Of a stretch of 20,953 nt of DNA, positions 1 through 6,636 are shown in pieces; position 1 is the first letter of the stretch, and every line of letters begins with the position of its first letter. Both the position numbers and the translations under genes were made by a program. The notes beneath the pieces were generated by a model that searched no databases, was not told the origin of the DNA, and was given only the letters and a program-made list of their open reading frames with translations. This DNA comes from an uncultured Oscillospiraceae bacterium (GTDB lineage: Bacteria > Bacillota > Clostridia > Oscillospirales > Oscillospiraceae). The stretch lies in contig CAJUCB010000010.1 in assembly GCA_910584805.1 (NCBI GenBank), forward strand, positions 1-20,953, written 5' to 3'.

Positions 1-239
1 TGAAGGAAGGCATCGTCATGGGCAAGCTGGGCAAGTACTATGAGGAGAACTGCCTCATGCAGCAGGCGTTCGTGAAGGAGAACAAGGTCTCTGTGGAGAA
101 GCACGTGGCCGAGGTGGCCAAGAACGCAGGCGGCACCATTGCCGTGAAGGGCTTCTTCCGCTTTGAGAGAGGCGAGGGCCTGGAGAAGAAGCAGGAGAAC
201 TTTGCAGAAGAGATTGCAAAGCAGCTGGAAAAGAACTAA
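1..239 (+). CDS. tsf: Elongation factor Ts, C-terminal end (partial)
   Basis: Only the last 78 or so residues are present; the reading frame is open to the left edge of the window. EF-Ts is the cytoplasmic guanine nucleotide exchange factor that releases GDP from EF-Tu. The visible part begins KEGIVMGKLGKYYEENCLM and carries the typical C-terminal EF-Ts pattern: GKL.K(Y/F)YEE.CL..QAFVK, then a VE.HV..VAK segment and a final FFRFE.GEGLEKK...FAEE helix. The stop TAA is at 237-239 and is followed by a strong terminator, so tsf is the last gene of its transcript (usually rpsB-tsf). The ATG at 18 is an internal Met, not the true start. Confidence 0.95.
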   Translation, partial: KEGIVMGKLGKYYEENCLMQQAFVKENKVSVEKHVAEVAKNAGGTIAVKGFFRFERGEGLEKKQENFAEEIAKQLEKN

Positions 240-256
240 AATCTGTGTAAGTAAGC

Positions 257-299
257 GCGGGGGTTTCGGAGAATATCCGGAGCCCCCGCTGTTTTGTTC
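257..299 (+). terminator. Rho-independent terminator after tsf
   Basis: A GC-rich inverted repeat (257-270 with 276-289; GCGGGGG pairs with CCCCCGC, plus a TTTCGGA/TCCGGA extension using G-U pairs) has a 5-nt loop and is followed by the T-rich tail TGTTTTGTTC. It lies 17 nt after the tsf stop codon. Confidence 0.9.
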
Positions 300-331
300 A
301 AAAATTTCTTCTATACGGAAGAAAAAAACTG

Positions 332-340
332 TGATATAGT
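332..340 (+). promoter_or_regulatory. Extended -10 promoter for the PIN-like gene
   Basis: TGA followed by TATAGT (335-340) fits an extended -10 element (TGn-TATAAT). No good -35 hexamer lies 16-18 nt upstream, which is tolerated in extended -10 promoters. Transcription would start near 347 and give a leader of about 135 nt. It is the only plausible promoter between the tsf terminator and the gene at 482. Confidence 0.5.
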
Positions 341-362
341 AGAGAAATCAGAGATTTTATAG

Positions 363-447
363 CTACCACGGTTGAAAAGAGTCAAAAGATGCGTTTCAAC
401 TTAGGGGGCAGCTGCGCCCCTAAGGCCGTAAAACGGCTGTTTGGTAG
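363..447 (+). ncRNA. Candidate structured 5' leader RNA (four-way junction)
   Basis: Hand folding gives a closed multi-branch structure. P1 is CTACCA (363-368) with TGGTAG (442-447). P2 is GTTGAAA (371-377) with TTTCAAC (394-400). P3 is TTAGGGG (401-407) with CCCCTAA (417-423). P4 is GGCCG (424-428) with CGGCT (434-438, one G-U pair). P2, P3 and P4 abut with no unpaired linker. The 9-nt P3 loop contains the palindrome GCAGCTGC. The element lies after an extended -10 promoter and ends 35 nt before the GTG start of the PIN-like gene; the RBS (462-472) is outside the fold. I do not recognise a known riboswitch class; it could be a riboswitch-like leader, an autoregulatory site or a small RNA. 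Confidence 0.5.
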
Positions 448-481
448 ACTTCATCGTTAGCAGGAAAGAAGGCGAAATACC

Positions 482-1132
482 GTGTATTTTTTGATTGACT
501 ATGAAAATGTAAGAAATGCCGGGATGCAGGGGACAGAATATCTCCTGCCCGACGACCATGTCATTGTCTTCTATAGCAAGGCTGCCCCCAATATGGAGGC
601 CCGGCATTTGACGGATATCAAAAAATCTGGCTGTGGTTTCTCCATCTGTAAGCTGCTCAAGGTCCGCAAGAACGGCCTGGACTTTTACATTGCTACCAAG
701 GTGGGGGAGATTGTGGGTGGGGGATACAAAGGTAACATCGCAATCATTAGCCGGGATGAGGGATTCCAGGCCGTGCGGGATTATTGGACCACCCGGGCTG
801 TCCCGACCCGGCGGGTGCTGGTGAGTGAGAGCATCTCCCGGAGCATCATCAGCGCCAACGAACCCAGCCAGAGGACACATCTGGTTCAGCAGGAACTAAA
901 GCTGCTGGATATTGGCAACTTCTTCTCCGCCTATGAGGAGAGCCTGAAGCTAAAGAAAATGCTAGAGGAGGCCTTTGCCGGCACGGAGTTTTCCGCCCGG
1001 ACAGGGGAGATCGAGGACATATTGAAAAATGGCAAGACCCCCAAGGTGATCTACTTAGATACCCTCCACCGCTTCGGCCGGAAGGATGGCCTTGTGGTGT
1101 ATAAAATGCTGAAAAGCTGCGCGGAATTTTAA
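482..1132 (+). CDS. PIN-like (NYN-type) domain protein, putative RNase
   Basis: The product is 216 aa and probably cytoplasmic, with no signal peptide or membrane segment. Start codon GTG at 482 is preceded by AGGAAAGAAGG (462-472) at suitable spacing. The N-terminal 125 residues look like a PIN/NYN nuclease fold. An acidic strand YFLIDYENV holds D6 and E8, GLDFYIA holds D67, and the strand IAIISRDEGF holds D92 and E93, matching the spaced acidic residues that bind divalent metal in this superfamily. Residues 130-216 are mostly helical and end in the motif LHRFGRKDGLVVYKMLK, which I cannot assign. The likely role is metal-dependent RNA cleavage, but the substrate is unknown. The gene is monocistronic, between a terminator and the promoter at 1200, and follows an unusually structured leader. 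Confidence 0.65.
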   Translation: MYFLIDYENVRNAGMQGTEYLLPDDHVIVFYSKAAPNMEARHLTDIKKSGCGFSICKLLKVRKNGLDFYIATKVGEIVGGGYKGNIAIISRDEGFQAVRDYWTTRAVPTRRVLVSESISRSIISANEPSQRTHLVQQELKLLDIGNFFSAYEESLKLKKMLEEAFAGTEFSARTGEIEDILKNGKTPKVIYLDTLHRFGRKDGLVVYKMLKSCAEF

Positions 1133-1199
1133 CAAAAGATCAGAGCGTTTTGCCCCCTCATTTTTATGCTGCCCAGGGGAAAGAATACCCAATGGAGCA

Positions 1200-1228
1200 T
1201 TGACTTTTTCTAGGAAATATGCTATTCT
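1200..1228 (+). promoter_or_regulatory. Sigma-A promoter of the hlyIII-degV operon
   Basis: TTGACT (1200-1205) and TATTCT (1223-1228) are separated by exactly 17 nt. Transcription would start near 1235, leaving a leader of about 50 nt before the ATG at 1287. Confidence 0.8.
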
Positions 1229-1286
1229 TAATATGAAAAACAAGATGAAACGATTCTTGAATCAGTCAGAGGGAGGGGAAGAAGCT

Positions 1287-1946
1287 ATGACAGAATCCGC
1301 AGCGTATCCTGCGCCCCGGCAGCAGCAGTTGGGGGAAGAGCTCCTCAATGCCATCTCCCATGGGGTTGGCGCACTGTTGGCCATTGTGGCGACAGTTTTT
1401 CTCATTTTTCGGGCGAAAGCCTATGGAACTGTGCTGAACATAGCCAGCGTAACGATTTTCGGTGTGTCTATGTTCCTGCTCTATCTGGTTTCTTGTCTCT
1501 ACCATGCCCTGCCGGTCTCCAAGGGGAAAGCGGTTTTTCAGGTGTTGGACCACTGTTCCATTTTCCTCCTCATTCTGGGCACCTATGTTCCTGTGTGCCT
1601 GGTGACGGTAGGCGGAGCCTTTGGCTGGACGCTTTTGGCGGTGAACACCGCCTGCGCTGTGTTGGGCATCTTACTCAATGCCATCAGTCTGCGCCGCTTC
1701 AAAAAGCTTTCCCTGGTGCTATATGTGGTTATGGGCTGGATGGGGGTCTTGGCGTTTCCCCATCTGATCCGGGGCTTGAGCCCCTGGGGCTTTGCGGCGT
1801 TGCTGCTGGGGGGACTTTCCTACACGGTGGGAATCATTTTCTACCGGCAGAAGGAGAAACTTTACCGCCATGGGGTTTGGCACTTCTTCGTGCTGGGGGG
1901 CACCATCTTTCAATTTTTCACTGTATATACCAACTGCTGCTGTTGA
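1287..1946 (+). CDS. Hemolysin III / PAQR-family membrane protein
   Basis: The product is 219 aa, the usual length for bacterial hemolysin III (YqfA-type) proteins. These are seven-helix membrane proteins related to adiponectin/progestin (PAQR) receptors, thought to be metal-dependent hydrolases, with unsettled function. Family landmarks visible are ISHGVGAL near residue 23, a run of hydrophobic helices, SCLYHALP near 69, LDHCSIFLLILGTYVP near 87, and a C-terminal HGVWHFFVLGG; the Ser, Asp and His residues correspond to the family's zinc site. I chose ATG 1287 because GGGAGGGG (1271-1278) lies at good distance; the in-frame ATGs upstream lie at or just after the promoter and lack this site. 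The degV gene starts 22 nt after the stop, so the two are co-transcribed. Confidence 0.9.
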   Translation: MTESAAYPAPRQQQLGEELLNAISHGVGALLAIVATVFLIFRAKAYGTVLNIASVTIFGVSMFLLYLVSCLYHALPVSKGKAVFQVLDHCSIFLLILGTYVPVCLVTVGGAFGWTLLAVNTACAVLGILLNAISLRRFKKLSLVLYVVMGWMGVLAFPHLIRGLSPWGFAALLLGGLSYTVGIIFYRQKEKLYRHGVWHFFVLGGTIFQFFTVYTNCCC

Positions 1947-1968
1947 TGTTGTTAATAAGGAGTCCGCT

Positions 1969-2838
1969 ATGAGAGAGTATGTGATCACAACCGATTCTTG
2001 CTGTGACCTGCCCCAGGAGCTGGTGCAGGCTTTGGAGCTTACCGTGGTGCCTCTGAATGTCCAGTTTGGCCGGGAGCAATTCCAGAATAAGCCGGGGGAT
2101 GGCCCGGATATTCATGAGTTCTACCAGCGCTTATCCCAAGGGGAGATGTCCCAAACCTCCGCTCCCAATGTTGAGGCATTTAAGGAGGCTTTCCGTCCGC
2201 ATTTGCAGGCGGGGAAGGATGTGTTGTACTTGGCGTTCTCCTCTGCCCTCAGCGCCACTTATCAGACCGGGGCTCTTGCCCTGGAAGAGCTCCAGGAAGA
2301 GTTCCCTGACGCCACCCTACTGGCAGTGGATACCCTCTGCGCCTCCCTAGGCCAGGGGTTGTTGGTGGACTTGGCGGTGCAGGAGAAGCGGAAAGGCAAG
2401 AGCATCCAAGAGGTTTGCCAGTTTGTCCAGGACACCAAGTTGAAGATTTGCCACTGGTTCACTGTGGACGATTTGGGCCAACTCCGCCGGGGCGGACGTC
2501 TTTCTGCAGGCAAGGCGGTGGCCGGGGCTCTGCTGAATATCAAGCCAGTGCTCCACGTGGATGACCAGGGCCGCTTGGTGCCGGTGGATACAGTGCGGGG
2601 ACGGAAGAAGTCCCTATCTGCGCTGGTGGAGCGGATGAAAGCGACTGTGGTGGGGCCGGAGGGCCAGCATGTAGACATCAGCCATGGGGACTGCCTGGAA
2701 GAGGCGGAAACCTTGGCTGCTATGGTTCGGGAGGCCTGCCATGTACCCACCGTGACCATCGGCTATGTGGGCCCGGTGATTGGTTCCCACAGTGGCAAGG
2801 GAACCCTGGCCCTGTTCTCTGTGGGGACGAAGCGTTGA
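1969..2838 (+). CDS. DegV family fatty-acid-binding protein
   Basis: The product is 289 aa, typical for DegV (FakB-like) proteins. These bind a fatty acid and, as FakB, present it to the kinase FakA for phosphorylation and phospholipid synthesis. Motifs follow the family order: ITTDSCCDLP (6-15), SQTSAP (61-66), SSALSATYQ (91-99), AVDTLCASLGQG (119-130), LGQLRRGGRLS (169-179), LLNIKPVL (188-195) and C-terminal HSGKGT (274-279). The start is ATG 1969, preceded by AAGGAG at 1957-1962; an upstream in-frame extension would overlap hlyIII and lacks family sequence. It is second in the hlyIII operon and ends before a bidirectional terminator. No fakA (DAK-domain) gene is in the window, so which lipid it carries cannot be told. 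Confidence 0.93.
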   Translation: MREYVITTDSCCDLPQELVQALELTVVPLNVQFGREQFQNKPGDGPDIHEFYQRLSQGEMSQTSAPNVEAFKEAFRPHLQAGKDVLYLAFSSALSATYQTGALALEELQEEFPDATLLAVDTLCASLGQGLLVDLAVQEKRKGKSIQEVCQFVQDTKLKICHWFTVDDLGQLRRGGRLSAGKAVAGALLNIKPVLHVDDQGRLVPVDTVRGRKKSLSALVERMKATVVGPEGQHVDISHGDCLEEAETLAAMVREACHVPTVTIGYVGPVIGSHSGKGTLALFSVGTKR

Positions 2839-2898
2839 GGCCGGAATAGGCAAAGCAGGAAAACAGAATCCTTTGCTGTTTGAAGTATTTCCAACATA

Positions 2899-2932
2899 AA
2901 AAGAGGTCGGGGATGTATCCTCGACCTCTTTT
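2899..2932. terminator. Bidirectional terminator between degV and the Uma2 gene
   Basis: A 15-bp inverted repeat (2899-2913 with 2918-2932, one G-U pair) has the 4-nt loop TGTA. The arms begin with AAAAGAGG and end with CCTCTTTT, so a T tract follows the stem on both strands. It separates the convergent degV and Uma2 genes. Confidence 0.9.
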
Positions 2933-2955
2933 CCTATGTGTATCGTGTTTGCCGC

Positions 2956-3480
2956 TTAGGGAACACGGGCAAAGATGGATGCAATGGGGATATCCAAGTG
3001 CCTGAATTTTATGGTGGTGTCCCGTTCCCCTTCTGCCCAATCCGGGAATTGGGCATAGGTCCTGTCATATCGAAGGCTGCCGTTTTCCAAGCGAAAGACG
3101 TCGATGAACTTATCGGTGGGACTGACAATCCAATACTCTGAAACGCCTGCGCGCTCGTAGGCGTCTTTCTTTTTTCCCTTGTCGTTGGTGGCGGTGGAAG
3201 GGGAGAGAACCTCTACCACCAGGTCAGGGGCCCCGTGGATGCCGTTGTTATGCACCTTCTTGGGGTCACACACCACCATCATGTCTGGGATGAAACGGTT
3301 GTCGTCATCTAGGTAAAGGTCTAATCCATCGGAGAAAACTTCACAGGACTGACCCTCCAAAAGTGATGCAAATAACCGTGCAATGTTAAAAGCCACACGA
3401 TTATGGTTGGTAGATGGGCTCGGGGACATGGCCACAAGCATGCCGTTGATCAATTCTTCTTGTTTACGGGTTTCAGTCAT
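2956..3480 (-). CDS. Uma2 family (DUF820) putative endonuclease
   Basis: The product is 174 aa, near the usual Uma2 length. Uma2/DUF820 proteins have a PD-(D/E)XK nuclease fold; their biological role is largely unknown. Motifs visible are INGMLVAMSPSP near the N terminus, FIPDMMVV with D66, APDLVVEVLSPST with E90, a lysine-rich stretch, and AYERAGVSEYWIVSP; these are the conserved acidic and basic residues of the fold. The start ATG at 3480 has a strong AAGGAGGG site (positions 3487-3494 on the plus strand). It lies 28 nt downstream of the ClpE-type gene on the same strand with no terminator between, so it is probably co-transcribed with it. The family is sporadically distributed and often mobile, so it may be an accessory addition to the clp transcript. 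Confidence 0.88.
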   Translation of the reverse strand: MTETRKQEELINGMLVAMSPSPSTNHNRVAFNIARLFASLLEGQSCEVFSDGLDLYLDDDNRFIPDMMVVCDPKKVHNNGIHGAPDLVVEVLSPSTATNDKGKKKDAYERAGVSEYWIVSPTDKFIDVFRLENGSLRYDRTYAQFPDWAEGERDTTIKFRHLDIPIASIFARVP

Positions 3481-3508
3481 AGGGTTCCCTCCTTTTTCAA
3501 ATCAAAGC

Positions 3509-5884
3509 TCAAAGCGCCAGAATGTTGATTTTCCCATCTTCCACCACTGCTTTCAGTGCGGTGACAGGGTGGAGATAGCTGTCGATGATCTTGGTGGCGA
3601 TGGGGTCTTCTAGCTGCTTCTGGATGGTTCGCCGAAGGTTTCTGGCGCCCTGGGCAGCAGAGTAAGAGTCCTTCACCAGCTGTTCCAATACGCTGTCCTC
3701 CCATTGGAAGGTCAGACCCTTATCTTGGAGGACGCCTTGCAGCTCCACCAACATGATCTGGGCAATGGCACGGAAGTTTTCCTCGGAGAGCTGGTTGAAG
3801 GTGACCACTTCGTCCACCCGGTTGATGAACTCCGGACGTAGGAATTGCCGCAGGGCTTTCATGGCTTTTTCCTTGCTCTGTTCGTTGGTGGTCTTGCCAA
3901 AGCCCAGAGGGCCGGAACTGCTGTCGCTGCCAGCGTTGGAGGTCATGACGATGACGGTATTCTCAAAGTTTACCACCCGGCCTTGGGCATCGGTGATGTG
4001 CCCGTCGTCCAGGATTTGCAGGAGGATATTCAATACATCTGGATGGGCCTTTTCGATCTCGTCAAAGAGGATGACGGCGTAGGGCTTGCGGCGGATTTTT
4101 TCCGTCAACTGCCCCGCCTCATCGTAGCCCACATAGCCTGGGGGAGAGCCGATGATTCGGGAGACGCTGTGCTTCTCCATAAACTCGGACATGTCTAGGC
4201 GGATGAGGGATTCCGGAGCGTGGAACAAGTCCTCTGCCAGGCGTTTGACCAATTCGGTTTTGCCCACACCAGTGGAGCCCACGAAGATAAAGGACACGGG
4301 TTTGCGCTTAGAGGACACCCCAACCCGGTTTCGGCGGATGGCAGACGCCACAGCGGTGATGGCCTCATCCTGGCCAATGATGGCATCCTTCAGCCGCTCT
4401 TCCAGCTTGGCCAAGCGCTCATATTCCTGCTCCTGGATGGTGCTGGCAGGAATCTTGGTCCACAACTCCACCACACGGGCCAAGCTCTCCAGGGTGAGGG
4501 TGGGAGCTTCCTGTTCTTCCAGGGCCTTCTTTTCCTGAAGGAGTTGGAGCTCCTTGCTGCGCAACTCTGCCAGGCGTTCATAGGCCTGTTCACTGGCGTC
4601 GGCCACCATGACCTCCCGCTCTACGGCGATGTCGTCCAGGTCCTTCTGGACCTCCTGGGAACGGGCCAGGGTTTTATTTTTCAGGTTCACGTCAGAGCAG
4701 GCCTCGTCGATAAGGTCAATGGCCTTGTCCGGCAGGAAGCGGTCGGTGATATAGCGCTCCGACATCAGCACCGCCAGACGGGCGATGTCGGGGGTGATGC
4801 GTACATGGTGGAACTCCTCATAGTAGGGAGCCACGCCCTTGATGATGGCAACAGAGTCCTCAATGGAGGGCTCGTTGACCATCACTGGCTGGAACCGCCG
4901 TTCCAAAGCGGAGTCCTTTTCGATATATTTCCGGTACTCCACCAAGGTGGTGGCGCCGATAACCTGGATTTCCCCACGGGAGAGGGCGGGCTTGAGGATG
5001 TTGGCGGCATTCATGGAGCCCTCGGCATCCCCGGCCCCCACCAGGTTGTGGACCTCGTCAATGACCAGGATGATGTTGCCCAGTTTTTTGACCTCCTCAA
5101 TAAGGCCCTTCATCCGGCTCTCAAACTGGCCACGGAACTGGGTCCCGGCCACCAGGGAGGTCAAATCCAGCAGATAGACCTCCTTGTCCTTGAGCTTATA
5201 GGGTACGTCGCCCTGGTGGATTTTGGCAGCCAAGCCCTCAGCGATGGCAGTCTTGCCCACGCCGGGCTCACCGATAAGGCAGGGGTTGTTTTTCTGGCGG
5301 CGGTTCAAGATTTGGATGACCCGCTCCAACTCCTGTTCCCGGCCGATCATGGGGTCCAATTTGCCCTCGGCGGCTTTGCGGGTGAGGGAGATACAGTGGT
5401 TTTCCAAAAACTTGCGCTTGGCGCGGGCCTTGCGCTCGCTCTTTTCCCCGCGGGAGGAACGGGAGGAATCCCCATTCTGAGGCGGTTGCTCTGCCGGGGT
5501 GTTGTCCCCCTTCTCCGCCTCGCCGCTGGTGCCCATGTTGCCGATGAGCTTGTTGAGGAAAGGGAAGGTGGCAGTGCGGCCCTCTTCCTCCTCGTCGTCT
5601 TCGTCGCTGCTGTTGGGGTCCATGGCGTTGGAGAGGTTGTTTACAAGGCCCTCCAAGCTTTCCGCGCCGTCAAAGGCAGACATCATCTCGGTGGTGAGGC
5701 CCTCTAAGTCCTCATCGCTCAGACCCATCTTTTCGATCATATCTGTGACAGGGCGGATGTTCAATTCCCTGGCACATTTGAGGCAAAGCCCCTCGTTTCG
5801 GCTGCTCTGGCCGTTGTTATCCAGCCGGGTGATAAAGATCACGGCCACATTTTTTTTGCATCGGCTGCACAGAGTTGGCTGCAT
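3509..5884 (-). CDS. clpE: ClpE-type AAA+ unfoldase (Clp ATPase subunit)
   Basis: The product is 791 aa, a class I Hsp100 ATPase that unfolds proteins and feeds them to ClpP. An N-terminal zinc finger (C6, C9, C34, C37) replaces the double Clp_N repeat of ClpC, which favours ClpE. A low-complexity linker (about 90-155) with an acidic run at 94-101 follows. AAA-1 has Walker A GEPGVGKT (205-212) and Walker B ILVIDE (272-277). A short coiled-coil middle region lies near 408-462. AAA-2 has GSTGVGKT (536-543), pore loop GYVG (583-586) and VILFDE (604-609). LGF (660-662) sits where ClpP-docking loops lie, so it should partner ClpP. The ATG at 5884 has AAGGAG (plus-strand 5894-5899). No CtsR direct repeat or CIRCE element is obvious upstream. 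ClpC is the main alternative name. Confidence 0.9.
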   Translation of the reverse strand: MQPTLCSRCKKNVAVIFITRLDNNGQSSRNEGLCLKCARELNIRPVTDMIEKMGLSDEDLEGLTTEMMSAFDGAESLEGLVNNLSNAMDPNSSDEDDEEEEGRTATFPFLNKLIGNMGTSGEAEKGDNTPAEQPPQNGDSSRSSRGEKSERKARAKRKFLENHCISLTRKAAEGKLDPMIGREQELERVIQILNRRQKNNPCLIGEPGVGKTAIAEGLAAKIHQGDVPYKLKDKEVYLLDLTSLVAGTQFRGQFESRMKGLIEEVKKLGNIILVIDEVHNLVGAGDAEGSMNAANILKPALSRGEIQVIGATTLVEYRKYIEKDSALERRFQPVMVNEPSIEDSVAIIKGVAPYYEEFHHVRITPDIARLAVLMSERYITDRFLPDKAIDLIDEACSDVNLKNKTLARSQEVQKDLDDIAVEREVMVADASEQAYERLAELRSKELQLLQEKKALEEQEAPTLTLESLARVVELWTKIPASTIQEQEYERLAKLEERLKDAIIGQDEAITAVASAIRRNRVGVSSKRKPVSFIFVGSTGVGKTELVKRLAEDLFHAPESLIRLDMSEFMEKHSVSRIIGSPPGYVGYDEAGQLTEKIRRKPYAVILFDEIEKAHPDVLNILLQILDDGHITDAQGRVVNFENTVIVMTSNAGSDSSSGPLGFGKTTNEQSKEKAMKALRQFLRPEFINRVDEVVTFNQLSEENFRAIAQIMLVELQGVLQDKGLTFQWEDSVLEQLVKDSYSAAQGARNLRRTIQKQLEDPIATKIIDSYLHPVTALKAVVEDGKINILAL

Positions 5885-5904
5885 AGGCGATCACTCCTTG
5901 AGGA

Positions 5905-5919
5905 ATCAGAAATTCTGAT
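5905..5919. promoter_or_regulatory. Perfect palindrome in the clpE leader
   Basis: ATCAGAA-A-TTCTGAT is a 7+7 bp inverted repeat with a one-base centre, 6 nt upstream of the clpE ribosome site and downstream of the probable promoter. It could be a repressor operator. It matches neither the CtsR heptad repeat nor CIRCE as I know them. The loop is too small for a stable RNA hairpin of full length. Confidence 0.35.
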
Positions 5920-5957
5920 GAATATTGACTTGCTGGGGGAGAAAAGCATTGTGAAGC

Positions 5958-5966
5958 ATCATATCA
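5958..5966 (-). promoter_or_regulatory. Probable extended -10 promoter of clpE
   Basis: On the minus strand TGA-TATGAT forms an extended -10 element. The nearest -35-like hexamer, TTCACA (plus-strand 5984-5989), is 20 nt away, which is too far to be convincing. Transcription would start near 5951, about 67 nt before the ATG. I see no clear terminator between the cvpA-like gene and this point, so some read-through from the long operon upstream is possible. Confidence 0.4.
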
Positions 5967-5997
5967 CGGCTTTGTGAATTGGATGTGAATGAATGGG

Positions 5998-6636
5998 TTA
6001 AAAGAGGGAGAAGAAGGGCGGGACTGTGAGCAAAGGGAGAAAGTAGCTCTCCTGCACCACGTCAGCGGGAATCCATCCCAGAAGGTCATACAGGGCCCAA
6101 CGGGCCACCAGTAGAATCAGGATGCCCTTGAGCAGGCCGGCCAATCCACCCAGCATGTGGTTGAGCTGCCGCAGCACTGGTAGCTTTGCCACCAGGTTCA
6201 GGGCATGGGAGAGGATATTCCATAGCAAAAGGATACATGCAAAGCCCAGCAGGAAGCAGATGGATTGGGACAGCAGGGAGGCCAGAGAGGCGGCAATCTC
6301 TTGGGCGGTGGCCGCCTGGAAATTCTCCACCTGACTGGACAGGTGCTCCCGTATGGACTGAGGATAGTTTTCTAAAAGGGAGGCAGTGTCCTGGTTGCTG
6401 CCGGCTTGGCCGCTTTCCTGGGTGGACAATAGTTTTTCCACCAGGACAGGTTCTAGCTTTTCCTGAAGGAGGTAGGCGTAGTGGGTGGAGAGATACCATC
6501 CACCAGACAGAGCTACCAGCACGGCAATCAGGGAACAGAGGGTGAGGACGAAGCCCCGCCGCACGCCGGTGATGACACAATACAACAGGATAATGAGGAC
6601 GGCCAGGTCCAGGAGCAGGGAAAGGGTCATGGTCAT
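5998..6636 (-). CDS. CvpA-family membrane protein
   Basis: The product is 212 aa, an integral membrane protein of the CvpA/colicin V production family. E. coli CvpA is needed for colicin V export and for envelope tolerance; Firmicute members have no agreed function. The N terminus has two hydrophobic helices around the family signature LLYCVITGVRRGFVLTLCSL (residues 18-37). A soluble insert follows (about 52-118), then helices near 120-145 and 158-188, including the conserved glycine-rich MLGGLAGLLKGI. The start codon overlaps the stop of the DUF5711 gene by 4 nt (6633-6636), so translation is coupled. It is the last gene of the long minus-strand operon. Confidence 0.8.
   Translation of the reverse strand: MTMTLSLLLDLAVLIILLYCVITGVRRGFVLTLCSLIAVLVALSGGWYLSTHYAYLLQEKLEPVLVEKLLSTQESGQAGSNQDTASLLENYPQSIREHLSSQVENFQAATAQEIAASLASLLSQSICFLLGFACILLLWNILSHALNLVAKLPVLRQLNHMLGGLAGLLKGILILLVARWALYDLLGWIPADVVQESYFLPLLTVPPFFSLF

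Noticed and set aside
363..447. A tRNA gene in the four-way-junction leader
   Set aside because: The P1 arm is 6 bp, the loops are 16, 9 and about 5 nt, and there is no T-loop GTTCRA consensus, anticodon-loop pattern or CCA-like end.
1792..1968. N-terminal extension of DegV reading back into the hemolysin III gene
   Set aside because: The extension is out of frame with hlyIII but overlaps it fully, lacks family sequence, and a clear AAGGAG-ATG start exists at 1969.
4220..5707. A 495-codon open frame on the plus strand opposite clpE
   Set aside because: It is fully antisense to a well-supported AAA+ gene, its translation matches no family I know, and long antisense frames are expected opposite G+C-rich codons.
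2956..5884. A defence island around the Uma2 and PIN-like genes
   Set aside because: No restriction, CBASS, toxin-antitoxin partner or mobile-element gene is present; neighbours are ordinary chromosomal genes with the same base composition by eye.
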